A stretch of 64,000 bases of DNA from Megasphaera hutchinsoni (GTDB lineage Bacteria; Bacillota; Negativicutes; Veillonellales; Megasphaeraceae), in contig NZ_KQ960955.1 in NCBI RefSeq assembly GCF_001553405.1, forward strand, positions 105,345 to 169,344. The letters run 5' to 3'. The translations under genes were made by a program, and so were the position numbers. The first letter of the stretch is position 1; every line of letters begins with the position of its first letter. The notes beneath the pieces were generated by a model. It was not told where the DNA came from, did not search any database, and was given only the letters and a program-made list of their open reading frames with translations. Shown here piece after piece: positions 19,633-29,415 of this stretch.

Positions 19633-19663
19633 ACTGATATAATGATAATATCATTATATCAGT
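19633..19663. promoter_or_regulatory. 31-base perfect inverted repeat with an extended −10 element on each strand
   Basis: ACTGATATAATGATA and its exact complement flank a single A. Each half contains TGATATAAT, an extended −10 (TGnTATAAT), so both strands may initiate here. The minus-strand element would start the mlaE cluster about 80 bases before its ATG. No good −35 boxes are visible, so an activator or a Fur-like repressor could bind the palindrome. The site is seen directly; its function is inferred. Confidence 0.55.
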
Positions 19664-19710
19664 AAGACGGCAATTGTTTTACTAAATGTTTCATCTATAC
19701 ACCTATAAAT

Positions 19711-19758
19711 AAAAAAACATTCGATATTTCTTTTTAACAAGACATATCGAATGTTTTA
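19711..19758 (-). terminator. Terminator after the S55 peptidase-like gene
   Basis: AAACATTCGATAT (19716-19728) and its complement (19744-19756) form a 13-bp stem with a 15-base loop and flanking A- and T-runs. It follows the stop codon at 19773 on the minus strand. Confidence 0.85.
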
Positions 19759-19772
19759 TTTCAAAAAATAAG

Positions 19773-21719
19773 TCACCTATAATTAGATACATCAATCACT
19801 TTTTCTTGATGCGATGTATCTTCTTTTTTACCTTTTTCCGATTTCTCCGTGGTAGATTTTTCTGTTGTCGATTCCACTTCTTCTTTCATAACCGCTTTTG
19901 CCATCTTTTTCTGACGATGTCTAGCTAAATATGCATTCCGTTCTTCTGGACGTACCACTTGCAATGATATCTGTCCATCTCCCACAACAATATAGGGAGT
20001 TTGGGCCATGGATTTAGCTTCTTTTTTATTATCATCTTTTAATTTATGCTTATTCGGTTTCACCAAATCCTCTGATTTCGTAGGAGTGTCTTTTCCGCTA
20101 ATTTTCACCTTGCCAGGACCTTTTTCGTGATCAGGAACCATGCTAACATCTTTTTCTAATATTTCTACCACTACATCATTATTAGCCTCTTCTTCTTCAA
20201 TCTTCTTTTTTAAATCGGCAAAACTTTTATACTTGCGTAAACGAGCTAAAATTTCATCCGTTAAATTATATTTTTGTCGTTCTATCAAATAAGGTAAAGG
20301 CATCACACCCCCACCTCGTATTTCCAAAATCATTTCCCCTAAAGGTTGATCTTTCGGCACAGTAAAACTCATGATTTGATGTACATCTTTGCCTCTATAC
20401 GGATGTAATGTAATATTAAAAAAAACTTCATCTCCTGGACTAACTACTGCTGGAGCAGCTGTCGCATCCACTATACGTGCTATTTTTTTCGCTTGTGAAA
20501 TACGCATGTGCATATTGATATCTAACACAGGATATTCTACAAATTCATTATGCTTTAACAGATCCACTACATTATATAATTCATCAATACTTTTTTCATT
20601 AATATTATCAGATGAATAATACATATTATGCCGAGAAACAGTATAGGTCTCTCCCGTTGTACTACGAATTGTATATTGTAATGTAACTGTACCGCCCCCT
20701 ACTCTATCAAGGGCTTTATTAACCGTATTATAAATTGCCGTAGAAGCCAAAACGGGAGTTAATTCATTATCTTCTATAATCTTAACCCGTTTCACCAAAG
20801 ATACACCTGTATCTTCATCATCTACACGTATTTCAACCGGAATTCCTGTCGCAAGAGAATGCTGCACTCCCGCAATACCCGCGCCACGATCTTGATCAAT
20901 ATTGCCAATTTCAGCACCAATAGATCCCAATTTAAAAGACGAATTAAGGTTATTTACAACAGTAAAAATATATGCATTATGCATAAAGTAATGCGTACTT
21001 CCTTTTTTTAAAAATGGATGCCCAAACGCTACGACACGATCCTTATCAACATAAGTAACCGTACCAATAGCACCCATTTTCATATCACCATTCACAAAAG
21101 CTGCGGCCACTGCACTTCCTGGTTCTAAAGTAAAAGTGCGTTCATCGATTTCTGAGGTAGGTGCATCAACTGGTAAAAAATGATACTGTGGCAATTTTTG
21201 GGTCATCCAATCCAAAGAAGATGCATCAAAACCAGATACCATCAATGGAGTAGCAATCGGTACTAACGATTCTTCCCGTGCATTAAATGGTCTAATTTCT
21301 TCACTCGTAGGCGTATCCCATAACTTTACCATATCTGTTATAGGCGTAATCATGCCTAAACGAGAATTTGAAAAAGCCCAACCATAAGCTATCGCACCTA
21401 ATAACTTTCCCTGAATATATACAGGGCTACCACTCATACCTTGTGCAATACCACCAGTACGCTCTATTAATGGTCCAGAAAAACGAGCTAATATTAAATC
21501 CCCCGATGGGCCGCTATTTTTCATTACACCTAAAATTTCTACAGGAAATGTTTCAATTTTATGTCCATGAACAACCGTTTTTGCATACCCCGTCATCCCT
21601 TCGCGAACATCTTTCACCTGCATAAATTCTTGTGCTTGTACTACCGTAGCTACCATCCCTAAAAGAACAAGCAAAGAGATACTAATAAATATACATATCT
21701 TCGTTTTTATCGTTTTCAT
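19773..21719 (-). CDS. Secreted SpoIVB-like S55 peptidase domain protein
   Basis: 648 residues with a signal peptide/anchor (about 8-30) and an S55 domain in the first 300 residues. The motif TGGIAQGMSGSPVYIQGKL (about 90-108) holds the serine expected to be catalytic, and GYAKTVVHGHKIETFPVEILG begins the domain with candidate His residues. Unlike SpoIVB there is no PDZ domain before it. The middle part (about 310-480) is beta-rich; residues 490-648 are highly charged and low in complexity with Lys/Glu and Ser/Thr-Glu-Lys repeats. It lies last in a murA-mbl operon and not with sporulation genes. It may be a non-sporulation envelope protein; substrate and activity are unknown. Confidence 0.85.
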   Translation of the reverse strand: MKTIKTKICIFISISLLVLLGMVATVVQAQEFMQVKDVREGMTGYAKTVVHGHKIETFPVEILGVMKNSGPSGDLILARFSGPLIERTGGIAQGMSGSPVYIQGKLLGAIAYGWAFSNSRLGMITPITDMVKLWDTPTSEEIRPFNAREESLVPIATPLMVSGFDASSLDWMTQKLPQYHFLPVDAPTSEIDERTFTLEPGSAVAAAFVNGDMKMGAIGTVTYVDKDRVVAFGHPFLKKGSTHYFMHNAYIFTVVNNLNSSFKLGSIGAEIGNIDQDRGAGIAGVQHSLATGIPVEIRVDDEDTGVSLVKRVKIIEDNELTPVLASTAIYNTVNKALDRVGGGTVTLQYTIRSTTGETYTVSRHNMYYSSDNINEKSIDELYNVVDLLKHNEFVEYPVLDINMHMRISQAKKIARIVDATAAPAVVSPGDEVFFNITLHPYRGKDVHQIMSFTVPKDQPLGEMILEIRGGGVMPLPYLIERQKYNLTDEILARLRKYKSFADLKKKIEEEEANNDVVVEILEKDVSMVPDHEKGPGKVKISGKDTPTKSEDLVKPNKHKLKDDNKKEAKSMAQTPYIVVGDGQISLQVVRPEERNAYLARHRQKKMAKAVMKEEVESTTEKSTTEKSEKGKKEDTSHQEKVIDVSNYR

Positions 21720-21731
21720 AAATAACTACCT

Positions 21732-22022
21732 TTATACTTCCTCTACTATAACAACTACTCTCCCCTGTTGAATTGCTGTTCCAGGTGTGACATATACCGC
21801 TTTTACAACCCCTTTGCCATTAGCCCTTGCGGCTGCCATGGGTCCTGCTAACGATTGAATCGTCACCAATACATCCCCCTCATTCACAGGCCTCCCTACG
21901 GTAACAATACTCGCTACCGTACCTGCTAATACGGATGTATATGAAACTTCAGCCGCTGCCACTGGAAATGTAAAAAAACTAGCTAATCCAAAAAAAGCAA
22001 TGATTTTATAAAGTAACTTCAT
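21732..22022 (-). CDS. Small secreted biotinyl/lipoyl-like (barrel-sandwich) protein
   Basis: 96 residues. A signal peptide (1-23, ending VAAAE) is followed by a single compact domain like the biotinyl/lipoyl barrel-sandwich fold: VLAGTVASIVTVGRPVNEGDVLVTIQS, then GKGVVKAVYVTPGTAIQQGRVVVIVE. The modifiable lysine of the usual MKM motif is absent; the position reads AAAR, so covalent biotin or lipoate is unlikely. Similar folds occur in HlyD-type adaptors, but there are no other domains here. The start at 22022 (AGGGTG 6 bases before) is favoured over a GTG at 22031 that abuts the mbl stop. Lying between mbl and the S55 gene, a periplasmic role linked to cell shape or wall is an inference. Confidence 0.78.
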   Translation of the reverse strand: MKLLYKIIAFFGLASFFTFPVAAAEVSYTSVLAGTVASIVTVGRPVNEGDVLVTIQSLAGPMAAARANGKGVVKAVYVTPGTAIQQGRVVVIVEEV

Positions 22023-22032
22023 TGTTTTCACC

Positions 22033-23118
22033 CTATCCTTCTGAAAAACTATCTTTTAAACGTTGCATCTTATACAATGTTTTTCCCGCACCTTGTATCA
22101 CACAGCGCAACGGATCATCACAACAATATGCCGCAATGCCAGTACGATCCGAAATAAGGCGTTCTAAGCCATGTAAAAGCATACCTCCCCCAGCCAAAAC
22201 AATTCCATGATCCATAATATCCGAAGCTAATTCTGGAGGTGCTTTTTCTAATACTTCTACAATCATTTTTATAATTGCTTCTACATGTTCTTGTAAAGCA
22301 CTACGTATCTCCTGCGAATCCACATCAACTTGTACAGGTAGCCCCGTTTCACCACTTCTTCCTCGTACAACAACATGATCCTGTTGCTTCTCTTTTAACA
22401 CAGTACCAATATGAATTTTTAATAATTCCGCCGTTTGTCGTCCTATAATAATATTTTTTTTCTTTTCCAAGTACTGACAAATAGCTTCATCAAATGCCTG
22501 TCCGCCCATACGCAAAGATTCGCTAAAAACAATACCGCTCGCACTAAGAATCGCTACGTTAGTAGTACCTCCTCCTATGTTAACCACCATAAAGCCATTC
22601 GAATTTGTCCCATCAAGACCCGCGCCAATAGCCGCTGCCAAGGTTTCTTCCATTACCACAATTTTACCTGTTCCAGCTTGCATACAGGCTTCTATTACCG
22701 CACGACGTTCTACATTCGTAACACTAGCAGGAACACTAATAATAACATTAGGTTTAAACAACCACGGCCGCCCGATCGCTTTTTGTATAAAATACGTAAT
22801 CATGTACGCTGTCGCATCATAATCAACAATGGCACCCTTTTGTAATGGATAATACGCAGAAATATTACGTGGTGTCCGCCCCAACATATCATAGGCCTCT
22901 TTGCCTATAGCAACAACACGATGCAACAGCGTATCTACAGCAATAACGGCTGGCTCTTCAACTACAATTCCACGCCGCTTTACATACACCATAATATTTG
23001 CCGTCCCCAAATCAATCGCAATATCTTGTTTCCACCACGAACGATGCCAGAACGAAATATTTAACAATGCTTGTCCCTTGTTATGTTTCTTCCATCTCAA
23101 CCCTAACAATGTCTGCAC
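22033..23118 (-). CDS. mbl: MreB/Mbl family rod-shape protein
   Basis: Actin-like cytoskeletal protein of about 345-361 residues that guides elongation of the peptidoglycan. [19 protein letters not shown] gives phosphate-1, [14 protein letters not shown] gives phosphate-2, and [14 protein letters not shown] the adenosine loop; all are typical MreB/Mbl. The start is uncertain: the GTG at 23118 overlaps murA by 38 bases with AAAGG before it, whereas a TTG at 23067, 13 bases after the murA stop with AAGGG before it, gives a more usual short N-terminus. Location next to murA matches Bacillus mbl rather than the mreBCD operon. Symbol given on that basis. Confidence 0.9.
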   Translation of the reverse strand: MQTLLGLRWKKHNKGQALLNISFWHRSWWKQDIAIDLGTANIMVYVKRRGIVVEEPAVIAVDTLLHRVVAIGKEAYDMLGRTPRNISAYYPLQKGAIVDYDATAYMITYFIQKAIGRPWLFKPNVIISVPASVTNVERRAVIEACMQAGTGKIVVMEETLAAAIGAGLDGTNSNGFMVVNIGGGTTNVAILSASGIVFSESLRMGGQAFDEAICQYLEKKKNIIIGRQTAELLKIHIGTVLKEKQQDHVVVRGRSGETGLPVQVDVDSQEIRSALQEHVEAIIKMIVEVLEKAPPELASDIMDHGIVLAGGGMLLHGLERLISDRTGIAAYCCDDPLRCVIQGAGKTLYKMQRLKDSFSEG

Positions 23119-24349
23119 CTAGCCTTTGTAATTTCGCTACAAGATTATCATAGCCTCTATCAATATGATATAAATAGCCCAATTCAGTCCTACCTTCCGC
23201 TACTAATCCCGCTAAAACGAGAGCCGCACCTGCACGCAAATCTGTCGCATTAACGGCAGTTCCACGTAACTGCTCCACCCCCTTAATAATCGCACTTCGT
23301 CCCTCAATGATAATATTAGCTCCCATTCTCTTAAATTCATCTACATGCATAAATCTATTTTCAAATACCGTTTCCGTAACAACACTTGTACCTTTACAAA
23401 TAGTAGTTAACGCCATAAACTGTGCTTGTAAATCCGTTGGAAAACCCGGATACGGTAACGTTTTTATATCCGCTGCAACAAGCGACGTATTGCCGATAAC
23501 ACGAATACCGTCAATTTCTTCTTCTACGGTTGCACCTACTTCTTTTAATTTAGCAATAAGTGGTTTTAAATGTTCTGATAGTGCATTTTCGACAAACACA
23601 TTCCCACCCGTCATAGCTGCCCCTACCATAAACGTACCAGCTTCAATACGATCGGGAATAACCGAATGCACTGCACCATGTAACTGCGGCACCCCTTCAA
23701 TACGAATTACATTCGTACCTGCACCGCGAATATTGGCTCCCATACTATTTAAATACGTAGCTAAATCAACAATTTCTGGTTCTTCGGCCGCATTTTCTAA
23801 TACCGTTTTTCCCTTTGCCATAGATGCTGCCATCAATACATTTTCCGTAGCACCTACACTTGGAAAATCCAAATATATTTGAGCTCCTTGCAAACCATTC
23901 GGGACTTGTGCCTCAATATTACCATCTTGCAACGTAATTTGTGCACCCATCGCCTCAAATGCCTTTAAATGCAAATCAATAGGTCGTGCACCAATAGAAC
24001 ATCCTCCCGGCAACGATATACAAGCTTTTCTTTTTCGTGCTAATAACGGTCCCATAACCAAAAATGATGCACGCATACGCCGTACTAAATCATAAGGAGC
24101 CTCTGTATTATTTAATGACGATGCATCAATTTTTAACACTCCTGAGTGTACCATTTCAATGCTAATTCCTAATGAACGAATTACCTCACAAACCGTGTAC
24201 ACATCTGCTAACTTTGGAATCTCCGTTAACGTACTTTCGGTTGTACCAAGCATAGATGCTACAATAATGGGCAGCACAGCATTCTTTGCACCACTGATAC
24301 GAACCGTTCCATGTAACGGATTTCCACCCCGAATAACAAGTTTCTCCAA
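23081..24349 (-). CDS. murA: UDP-N-acetylglucosamine 1-carboxyvinyltransferase
   Basis: 422-residue MurA, first committed enzyme of peptidoglycan synthesis, which adds enolpyruvate from PEP to UDP-GlcNAc. Catalytic Cys117 is in [15 protein letters not shown] and Lys22 in SGAKNAVLP; Cys at this position predicts fosfomycin sensitivity of the enzyme. The start is TTG (24349) with AGGAGG 8 bases before it; no better ATG exists in frame. It heads the mbl-linked operon; an extended −10 promoter lies about 85 bases upstream. Only one murA copy is in this window. Confidence 0.96.
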   Translation of the reverse strand: MEKLVIRGGNPLHGTVRISGAKNAVLPIIVASMLGTTESTLTEIPKLADVYTVCEVIRSLGISIEMVHSGVLKIDASSLNNTEAPYDLVRRMRASFLVMGPLLARKRKACISLPGGCSIGARPIDLHLKAFEAMGAQITLQDGNIEAQVPNGLQGAQIYLDFPSVGATENVLMAASMAKGKTVLENAAEEPEIVDLATYLNSMGANIRGAGTNVIRIEGVPQLHGAVHSVIPDRIEAGTFMVGAAMTGGNVFVENALSEHLKPLIAKLKEVGATVEEEIDGIRVIGNTSLVAADIKTLPYPGFPTDLQAQFMALTTICKGTSVVTETVFENRFMHVDEFKRMGANIIIEGRSAIIKGVEQLRGTAVNATDLRAGAALVLAGLVAEGRTELGYLYHIDRGYDNLVAKLQRLGADIVRVEMEET

Positions 24350-24432
24350 TTCCGGTGCCTCCTAATAATAATGAGTCAAGTATATATCTATATGTATAAT
24401 GCTATACATCATAACGCTTTTACTATCAAGTC

Positions 24433-24441
24433 ATTGTACCA
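24433..24441 (-). promoter_or_regulatory. Likely extended −10 promoter of murA
   Basis: Minus strand reads TGGTACAAT (24441-24433), an extended −10. The −35 region (TTTTAG at 17 bases) is poor. Position fits a leader of about 80 bases before the murA TTG. Confidence 0.5.
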
Positions 24442-24518
24442 TAAATACCCCAAAACTAAAAGTGTTTATATTGAAAATACGACTTGACTGACACCCCTAT
24501 TACCATCCTCACTATTAC

Positions 24519-25484
24519 TTATAAATGAATACTCCATTTGCTATCCCGTTCAAACCGATGGAAGGTATCAATAACTCGAATAGTACCGCTCTTATACCGC
24601 ATTACCACCGACATCGTACGTGCACCACCGCCAAAATACTGAATACCTCGCAATAACGGCGTATTCGTAATTGCTGTAGCAGAAAAGATACAATCATCCC
24701 CTTTTACCAAATCATCTAAGGTTAATATACGCTTAACATCGGTAATCCCCATAGCCACACACCGGTTATATTCTTCATCCGTTGCTGGCAATAATCGAGC
24801 CTGCATATCTCCACCTAAACATTTTAAAGCAGCTGCTGCCAATACCCCTTCCGGTGCGCCGCCAATCCCCATCAACACATGCACACCCGAACCTTCAATT
24901 CCGATATCAACTGCTGGTGATACATCTCCATCTGTGATTAATTTAATTCTAGCTCCAGCTTCTCTGCATTGATTAATCATATCTTGATGACGTTCCCGAT
25001 CTAAAATTACTACCGTAATGTCATCAATACTACGTTCTAACCCTTCGGCAATACGTCGCAAATTTTCTGTAACCGGTTGCGTTAAATCAATACGCCCTTT
25101 AGCACGAGGACCTACACATAATTTTTCCATATACATATCTGGAGCATGAAGTAAATTTCCCTTACCAGCAATAGCTATAACAGCAATTGAGCCATCTTGC
25201 CCTTTAGCCGTTAAATTAGTCCCCTCTAGAGGATCAACCGCAATATCTACTGGCGTACCACCTGCACCTACTTTTTCACCAATATAAAGCATTGGTGCTT
25301 CATCCATTTCCCCTTCTCCAATAACTACGGTTCCATCAATAGGTACCCCTGCTAAAATAGCATGCATACCATCAACCGCCAATTGATCCGAGCCTTCTTT
25401 ATTTCCTTTTCCCATTAAGCGACCAGCACGTACTGCTGCGGCTTCCGTCACCCGTACAAACTCTAATGTTAATAACCTATCCAT
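24519..25484 (-). CDS. glpX: Fructose-1,6-bisphosphatase class II
   Basis: 321-residue GlpX-type phosphatase of gluconeogenesis (fructose 1,6-bisphosphate to fructose 6-phosphate). The metal and phosphate sites are seen in GEGEMDEAPMLYIGE (about 57-71) and DPLEGTNLTAKGQDGSIA (about 84-101), and LMGIGGAPEGVLAAAALK near 204-221 is diagnostic for GlpX. It stands alone between murA and serS with its own gaps on both sides. A gluconeogenic step fits an organism that grows on lactate or amino acids, but this is an inference. Confidence 0.96.
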   Translation of the reverse strand: MDRLLTLEFVRVTEAAAVRAGRLMGKGNKEGSDQLAVDGMHAILAGVPIDGTVVIGEGEMDEAPMLYIGEKVGAGGTPVDIAVDPLEGTNLTAKGQDGSIAVIAIAGKGNLLHAPDMYMEKLCVGPRAKGRIDLTQPVTENLRRIAEGLERSIDDITVVILDRERHQDMINQCREAGARIKLITDGDVSPAVDIGIEGSGVHVLMGIGGAPEGVLAAAALKCLGGDMQARLLPATDEEYNRCVAMGITDVKRILTLDDLVKGDDCIFSATAITNTPLLRGIQYFGGGARTMSVVMRYKSGTIRVIDTFHRFERDSKWSIHL

Positions 25485-25570
25485 AATAGCTGCCTCCTTT
25501 GATCAATATTTTCCTACTCTTTACATAATTCTCTTTAATATTGAGTATTCCTCTTATTTTCTCCGCAAAT

Positions 25571-25660
25571 AAAAAGAGCCTATCTTATCCATATTCATTA
25601 CCATTCTATCTAAATTACGATAAATGTAACAAATACACTCCTTATCATAGACTCTTTTTT
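25571..25660 (-). terminator. Terminator after serS
   Basis: Minus-strand AAAAAGAGTCTAT pairs with ATAGGCTCTTTTT (one G-U pair), with a long partly paired interior. It starts 8 bases after the serS stop codon. Confidence 0.7.
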
Positions 25661-25667
25661 TATAAAA

Positions 25668-26945
25668 TTATTTACGAATGACATCACAACGCATATAAGG
25701 ACGTAACACTTCCGGTACAACTACACTGCCATCCGCTTGTTGATAATTTTCTAAAATCGCTGCAACAGCACGACCCACAGCAACACCTGAGCCATTTAAT
25801 GTATGTACATATTCTAATTTTCCCTTTGCTTCTCTACGAAATCGTATATTCGCACGACGAGCTTGAAAATCTTCCGTATTCGAACAAGAAGAAATTTCAC
25901 GATATTTTCCCTGTGCGGGAAACCACACTTCAAGATCAAATGTTTTCGCTGCAGAAAAACCAATATCACCCGTACAAAGGCAAACCACCCGATAGGGCAA
26001 TTGCAATGCTTTAAGAATACCTTCTGCATGATTTGTCAATTTTTCCAATTCATCATAACTTGTTTCAGGCGTTGTATACTTAACCATTTCCACTTTATGA
26101 AATTGATGTTGTCTAATTAAGCCTCTCGTATCACGACCCGCTGATCCTGCTTCTGCACGAAAACAAGGTGTCATTGCTGTAAAAGATATAGGTAACTTTG
26201 CCGCATCAATAATTTCTCCGCGATAATAATTTGTAAGTGGTACTTCCGCTGTCGGAATTAAATACATATTTGCACCTTCTACTTGTAGCGCATACATATC
26301 TTCCTCAAATTTGGGTAACTGCCCTGTTCCTGTCATAGAATCCTTATTCACAATATACGGAGGTATAACTTCAGTATATCCATCTTTTTCCGTGTGTTGA
26401 TCTAACATAAAATTATACAAAGCACGTTCTAAGCGAGCTCCCATCCCCATATAATAATAAAACCGGGCTCCCGTAACCTTTGCCGCTCGTTCTGCATCCA
26501 AAATACCTAATTGTTCACCAATTTCCCAATGATTTTTCACCGTAAAGTCAAAAGATGGAAGAATGCCCCATTTACGAATTTCCGGATTATCCTGATCATC
26601 TTTTCCCACGGGAACAGATGAATGGCACATATTCGGAATCATAAGTTGAACTTGCCGCAATTGTTCTTCCGTTGCATGCAGCTTTTGATCTAATTCCGCA
26701 ATTTGCTCACCTAATTTTTTCATAGCCGTAATTTCTGCATCCGCATTTTCATGATTTTGCTTTAATTTAGCAATTTGCTGTGTTACCGTATTTCGTTTGT
26801 TTTTCATTGCTTCAACTTCTTGAATCAATGAACGCCGTTGTCCATCTAACGTTACAAATGCGTCTATATCGACATGAGCATTTCTATTTTTTACGTTTTC
26901 CTTTACCGCTTCTACATTTTCACGAACAAATTTTGCATCTAACAT
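25668..26945 (-). CDS. serS: Serine-tRNA ligase
   Basis: 425-residue class II aminoacyl-tRNA synthetase that charges tRNA-Ser. An N-terminal coiled-coil arm (about 30-100) that grips the long variable arm of tRNA-Ser is followed by the catalytic domain with motif 2 ([21 protein letters not shown]) and motif 3 ([18 protein letters not shown]). Length is typical. No T-box was found upstream, although the neighbouring serine operon has one. A promoter lies 90-115 bases upstream. A GGAGG site precedes the ATG by 7 bases. Confidence 0.97.
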   Translation of the reverse strand: MLDAKFVRENVEAVKENVKNRNAHVDIDAFVTLDGQRRSLIQEVEAMKNKRNTVTQQIAKLKQNHENADAEITAMKKLGEQIAELDQKLHATEEQLRQVQLMIPNMCHSSVPVGKDDQDNPEIRKWGILPSFDFTVKNHWEIGEQLGILDAERAAKVTGARFYYYMGMGARLERALYNFMLDQHTEKDGYTEVIPPYIVNKDSMTGTGQLPKFEEDMYALQVEGANMYLIPTAEVPLTNYYRGEIIDAAKLPISFTAMTPCFRAEAGSAGRDTRGLIRQHQFHKVEMVKYTTPETSYDELEKLTNHAEGILKALQLPYRVVCLCTGDIGFSAAKTFDLEVWFPAQGKYREISSCSNTEDFQARRANIRFRREAKGKLEYVHTLNGSGVAVGRAVAAILENYQQADGSVVVPEVLRPYMRCDVIRK

Positions 26946-27032
26946 ACGTGTTCGTTCCTCCTTATTACCTCTCTACAATACAATTCTCTATACATCAATC
27001 AAACCGTATCAAAACAATTATATACCTCTATT

Positions 27033-27062
27033 ACTATACTATAAAACTAGCCTTTCTTACAA
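27033..27062 (-). promoter_or_regulatory. Likely serS promoter
   Basis: Minus strand −35 TTGTAA (27062-27057), 18-base spacer, −10 TATAGT (27038-27033). The leader to serS is about 80 bases and shows no T-box motif. Confidence 0.5.
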
Positions 27063-27152
27063 CATTCTTTTCTAACGCATCCACCCACAACGAGAAAAGC
27101 AATTGATTATCACTATATCAAAAGGTATCTTTTTCTTACACCACATAATCAT

Positions 27153-27791
27153 CTATAATCCCTTTTGTTCCATTTCGCAAAACAATACATTACGATGAGA
27201 AACAGAATTCAATAAAACAATTCGCCATGCCTGTTCTGTTCCTTCAAGAATATTAATACAAGTATTATCTTGTTTTATTTGCCAAAAATGACTCATATCC
27301 AACCCCAGCATAGAGCAAATCATCACTTTATTTACTGCATCATGAGCAGCTACTAATATCGTTTTCCCCTCATATTTATAACAATATTCATGTAATGCGT
27401 CCTGAATCCGGCGTTTCATATCCGCTAAACTTTCACCATTCGGCATCGTCACCAAATGTGGATGTTGATGCCACTGTGTATAAAGTTCAGGATATGTCGC
27501 TTGTACTTCATCTACTAACATACCTTCCCATTTACCATGATTAATTTCGATTAACCGTTCATCTGTATGGACGGGCAAGTCATGTAACTGAGCACAATAT
27601 TGTGCCGTTACTTTTGCACGATGCAATGGACTTGCCACTACCGCATCAATCGCCGTCCCTCGTAACGCTTCAGCAACTTGCTTCCCCTGCCGTTGTCCTG
27701 CTTCACTTAAGCATGTATCTTCTTGCCCTTGGAATCGTCCTGCTACATTCCATGATGTCTCACCATGTCGAATTAATATAATCCGTATCAT
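27153..27791 (-). CDS. Histidine phosphatase family protein, candidate phosphoserine phosphatase
   Basis: 212-residue phosphoglycerate-mutase-like phosphatase. The phosphoacceptor histidine is in LIRHGETSWN (His9), with the second His in VAAHDAVNK (about residue 149) and Arg/Glu in the usual places (ASPLHRA, INHGKWEG). It is the third gene of the serC-serA operon, 9 bases after serA. A metal-independent phosphoserine phosphatase of this superfamily is known from other bacteria (PspA type), and no HAD-type SerB is in the window, so it may perform the last step of serine synthesis. It could instead be a GpmB- or CobC-like enzyme; sequence alone does not decide. Confidence 0.85.
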   Translation of the reverse strand: MIRIILIRHGETSWNVAGRFQGQEDTCLSEAGQRQGKQVAEALRGTAIDAVVASPLHRAKVTAQYCAQLHDLPVHTDERLIEINHGKWEGMLVDEVQATYPELYTQWHQHPHLVTMPNGESLADMKRRIQDALHEYCYKYEGKTILVAAHDAVNKVMICSMLGLDMSHFWQIKQDNTCINILEGTEQAWRIVLLNSVSHRNVLFCEMEQKGL

Positions 27792-27800
27792 CTTATCTCC

Positions 27801-29393
27801 TTAATGTATTTCACAATGAATTAATGTAATATCTAAAATCCCCTCAATTGCACGCAATTTTAACATAATATCGTGAGGAATATCTTCTGCCACAGCCACT
27901 GCCATAATATTAATATCAGCTTCCGTCATTTTACCTACTTGCATACCCGTAATATTAATTCCAGCCTGTCCTAAAATAGTAGAAATTTGACCAATCATAT
28001 TTGGTTGATTGCGATGCGGTGCCAAGATCAAATATCCTTCAGGCGTAAAATCTAACCGCCAATTATCAATTTGTACTATTTTCGGTTCCTTCTTATTAAA
28101 CAACATTCCTACAATAGCATGTTCTCCCTTTTCTGTTTTAATCCTAACAGTTACAGCATCCGTAAAATCACCTGATTGTTGGGACTTAATTTCTTTAACC
28201 GACACATGTCTACTCTTTGCAACATCGGCCGCATTAACAAAATTAACAGAATCTTGTAAAATCGGATTCAATGCTCCCTTTATAGCCGCTGTAGTCAATA
28301 ACCTTGTTTCTGTTTCAGCTAATTCTCCCGTATATTCCACTTGAATCTCTTGCATCGGTGCTGATACCAAGTACGCACCCATCGTTCCCATACGCTCAAC
28401 TAGATTAAAATATGGTTGAATTACATTATATACATTAGGCGGAACAGGTGCCATATTAACCGCTGTCGGTACAGGTTCTCCTTGTAATGCTGCTATAACC
28501 CCTTTTGCCACATCCATCGAAACGCCAATTTGAGCTTCTACTGTTGAAGCCCCTAAATGAGGCGTCAACACCACATTATCCATCCCCAAAAAAGGATTTA
28601 TCTCTTGCGATAAAGGTTCTTCCGGAAATACATCCAAGGCCGCTCCAGCAACATGCCCACGCAAAAGAGCCTCAGCTAACGCCTTAATATCCACAACTTT
28701 CCCCCGCGAAACATTGATAAGACGGACCCCCTTTTTCATTTTACGAATTTGCTCTGCTCCAATCATATTCCGTGTTTCTTTCGTCAAAGGCGTATGTAAC
28801 GTAATATAATCAGATTGTTCCAAAAGTGACTCCAAATCCATCAATTCCACACCAAGTTGTATACCCCGTTCTCTGGGGATATACGGATCATAGCCAATCG
28901 TCCTCATTTCCATCGCCTGCATGCGTTTTGCAATCCGCGAACCAATACGACCTACACCAATAATTCCAATCGTTTTATCTTTTAATTGAATTCCCGTAAA
29001 TGCTTCGCGTGTCCACTGTCCTGCCATCAATGAATAATGTGCCTGTGGGATATGTCTCGTAATAGCCATAATCATAGCACAAGTATGTTCCGTTGCCGCA
29101 ATCGTATTCGCTGTCGGGGCATTAACTACAATAATTCCCTTTCGCGTAGCTGTTTTAATATCAATACTATCTACACCAACGCCGGCTCGTCCAATTACTT
29201 TCAACTTAGTTGCCGCCTTTATAACCGCTTCTGTAACATGCGTCATCGAACGAGTAATAAGTCCATCATATTCTCCAATACACTGAATTAAATCGGCTTC
29301 TTTTAAATTCATTTTTACATCTACATCATATCCATGCTGACGCAATAAATAAATGCCCTCTTGGGCTACATCATCACTTACTAAAATTTTCAT
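27801..29393 (-). CDS. serA: D-3-phosphoglycerate dehydrogenase
   Basis: 530-residue SerA, which oxidises 3-phosphoglycerate to 3-phosphohydroxypyruvate with NAD. Domains in order: substrate and NAD-binding parts (1-310; Rossmann motif [16 protein letters not shown] near 143-158, catalytic Arg/Glu/His in [18 protein letters not shown] and LTPHLGAST), an intervening ASB domain (about 315-445) and a C-terminal ACT domain (about 455-530). This is the long, serine-regulated form. It lies between serC and the histidine phosphatase gene, in one operon under the Ser T-box. An AGGAGG-like site precedes the ATG. Confidence 0.97.
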   Translation of the reverse strand: MKILVSDDVAQEGIYLLRQHGYDVDVKMNLKEADLIQCIGEYDGLITRSMTHVTEAVIKAATKLKVIGRAGVGVDSIDIKTATRKGIIVVNAPTANTIAATEHTCAMIMAITRHIPQAHYSLMAGQWTREAFTGIQLKDKTIGIIGVGRIGSRIAKRMQAMEMRTIGYDPYIPRERGIQLGVELMDLESLLEQSDYITLHTPLTKETRNMIGAEQIRKMKKGVRLINVSRGKVVDIKALAEALLRGHVAGAALDVFPEEPLSQEINPFLGMDNVVLTPHLGASTVEAQIGVSMDVAKGVIAALQGEPVPTAVNMAPVPPNVYNVIQPYFNLVERMGTMGAYLVSAPMQEIQVEYTGELAETETRLLTTAAIKGALNPILQDSVNFVNAADVAKSRHVSVKEIKSQQSGDFTDAVTVRIKTEKGEHAIVGMLFNKKEPKIVQIDNWRLDFTPEGYLILAPHRNQPNMIGQISTILGQAGINITGMQVGKMTEADINIMAVAVAEDIPHDIMLKLRAIEGILDITLIHCEIH

Positions 29394-29415
29394 TGCCGTA
29401 CCTCCTATACGTGCA

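Noticed and set aside
26946..27152. Possible T-box in front of serS
   Set aside because: The serine operon nearby has one, but here no UGGGUGG core and no terminator are present on the minus strand.
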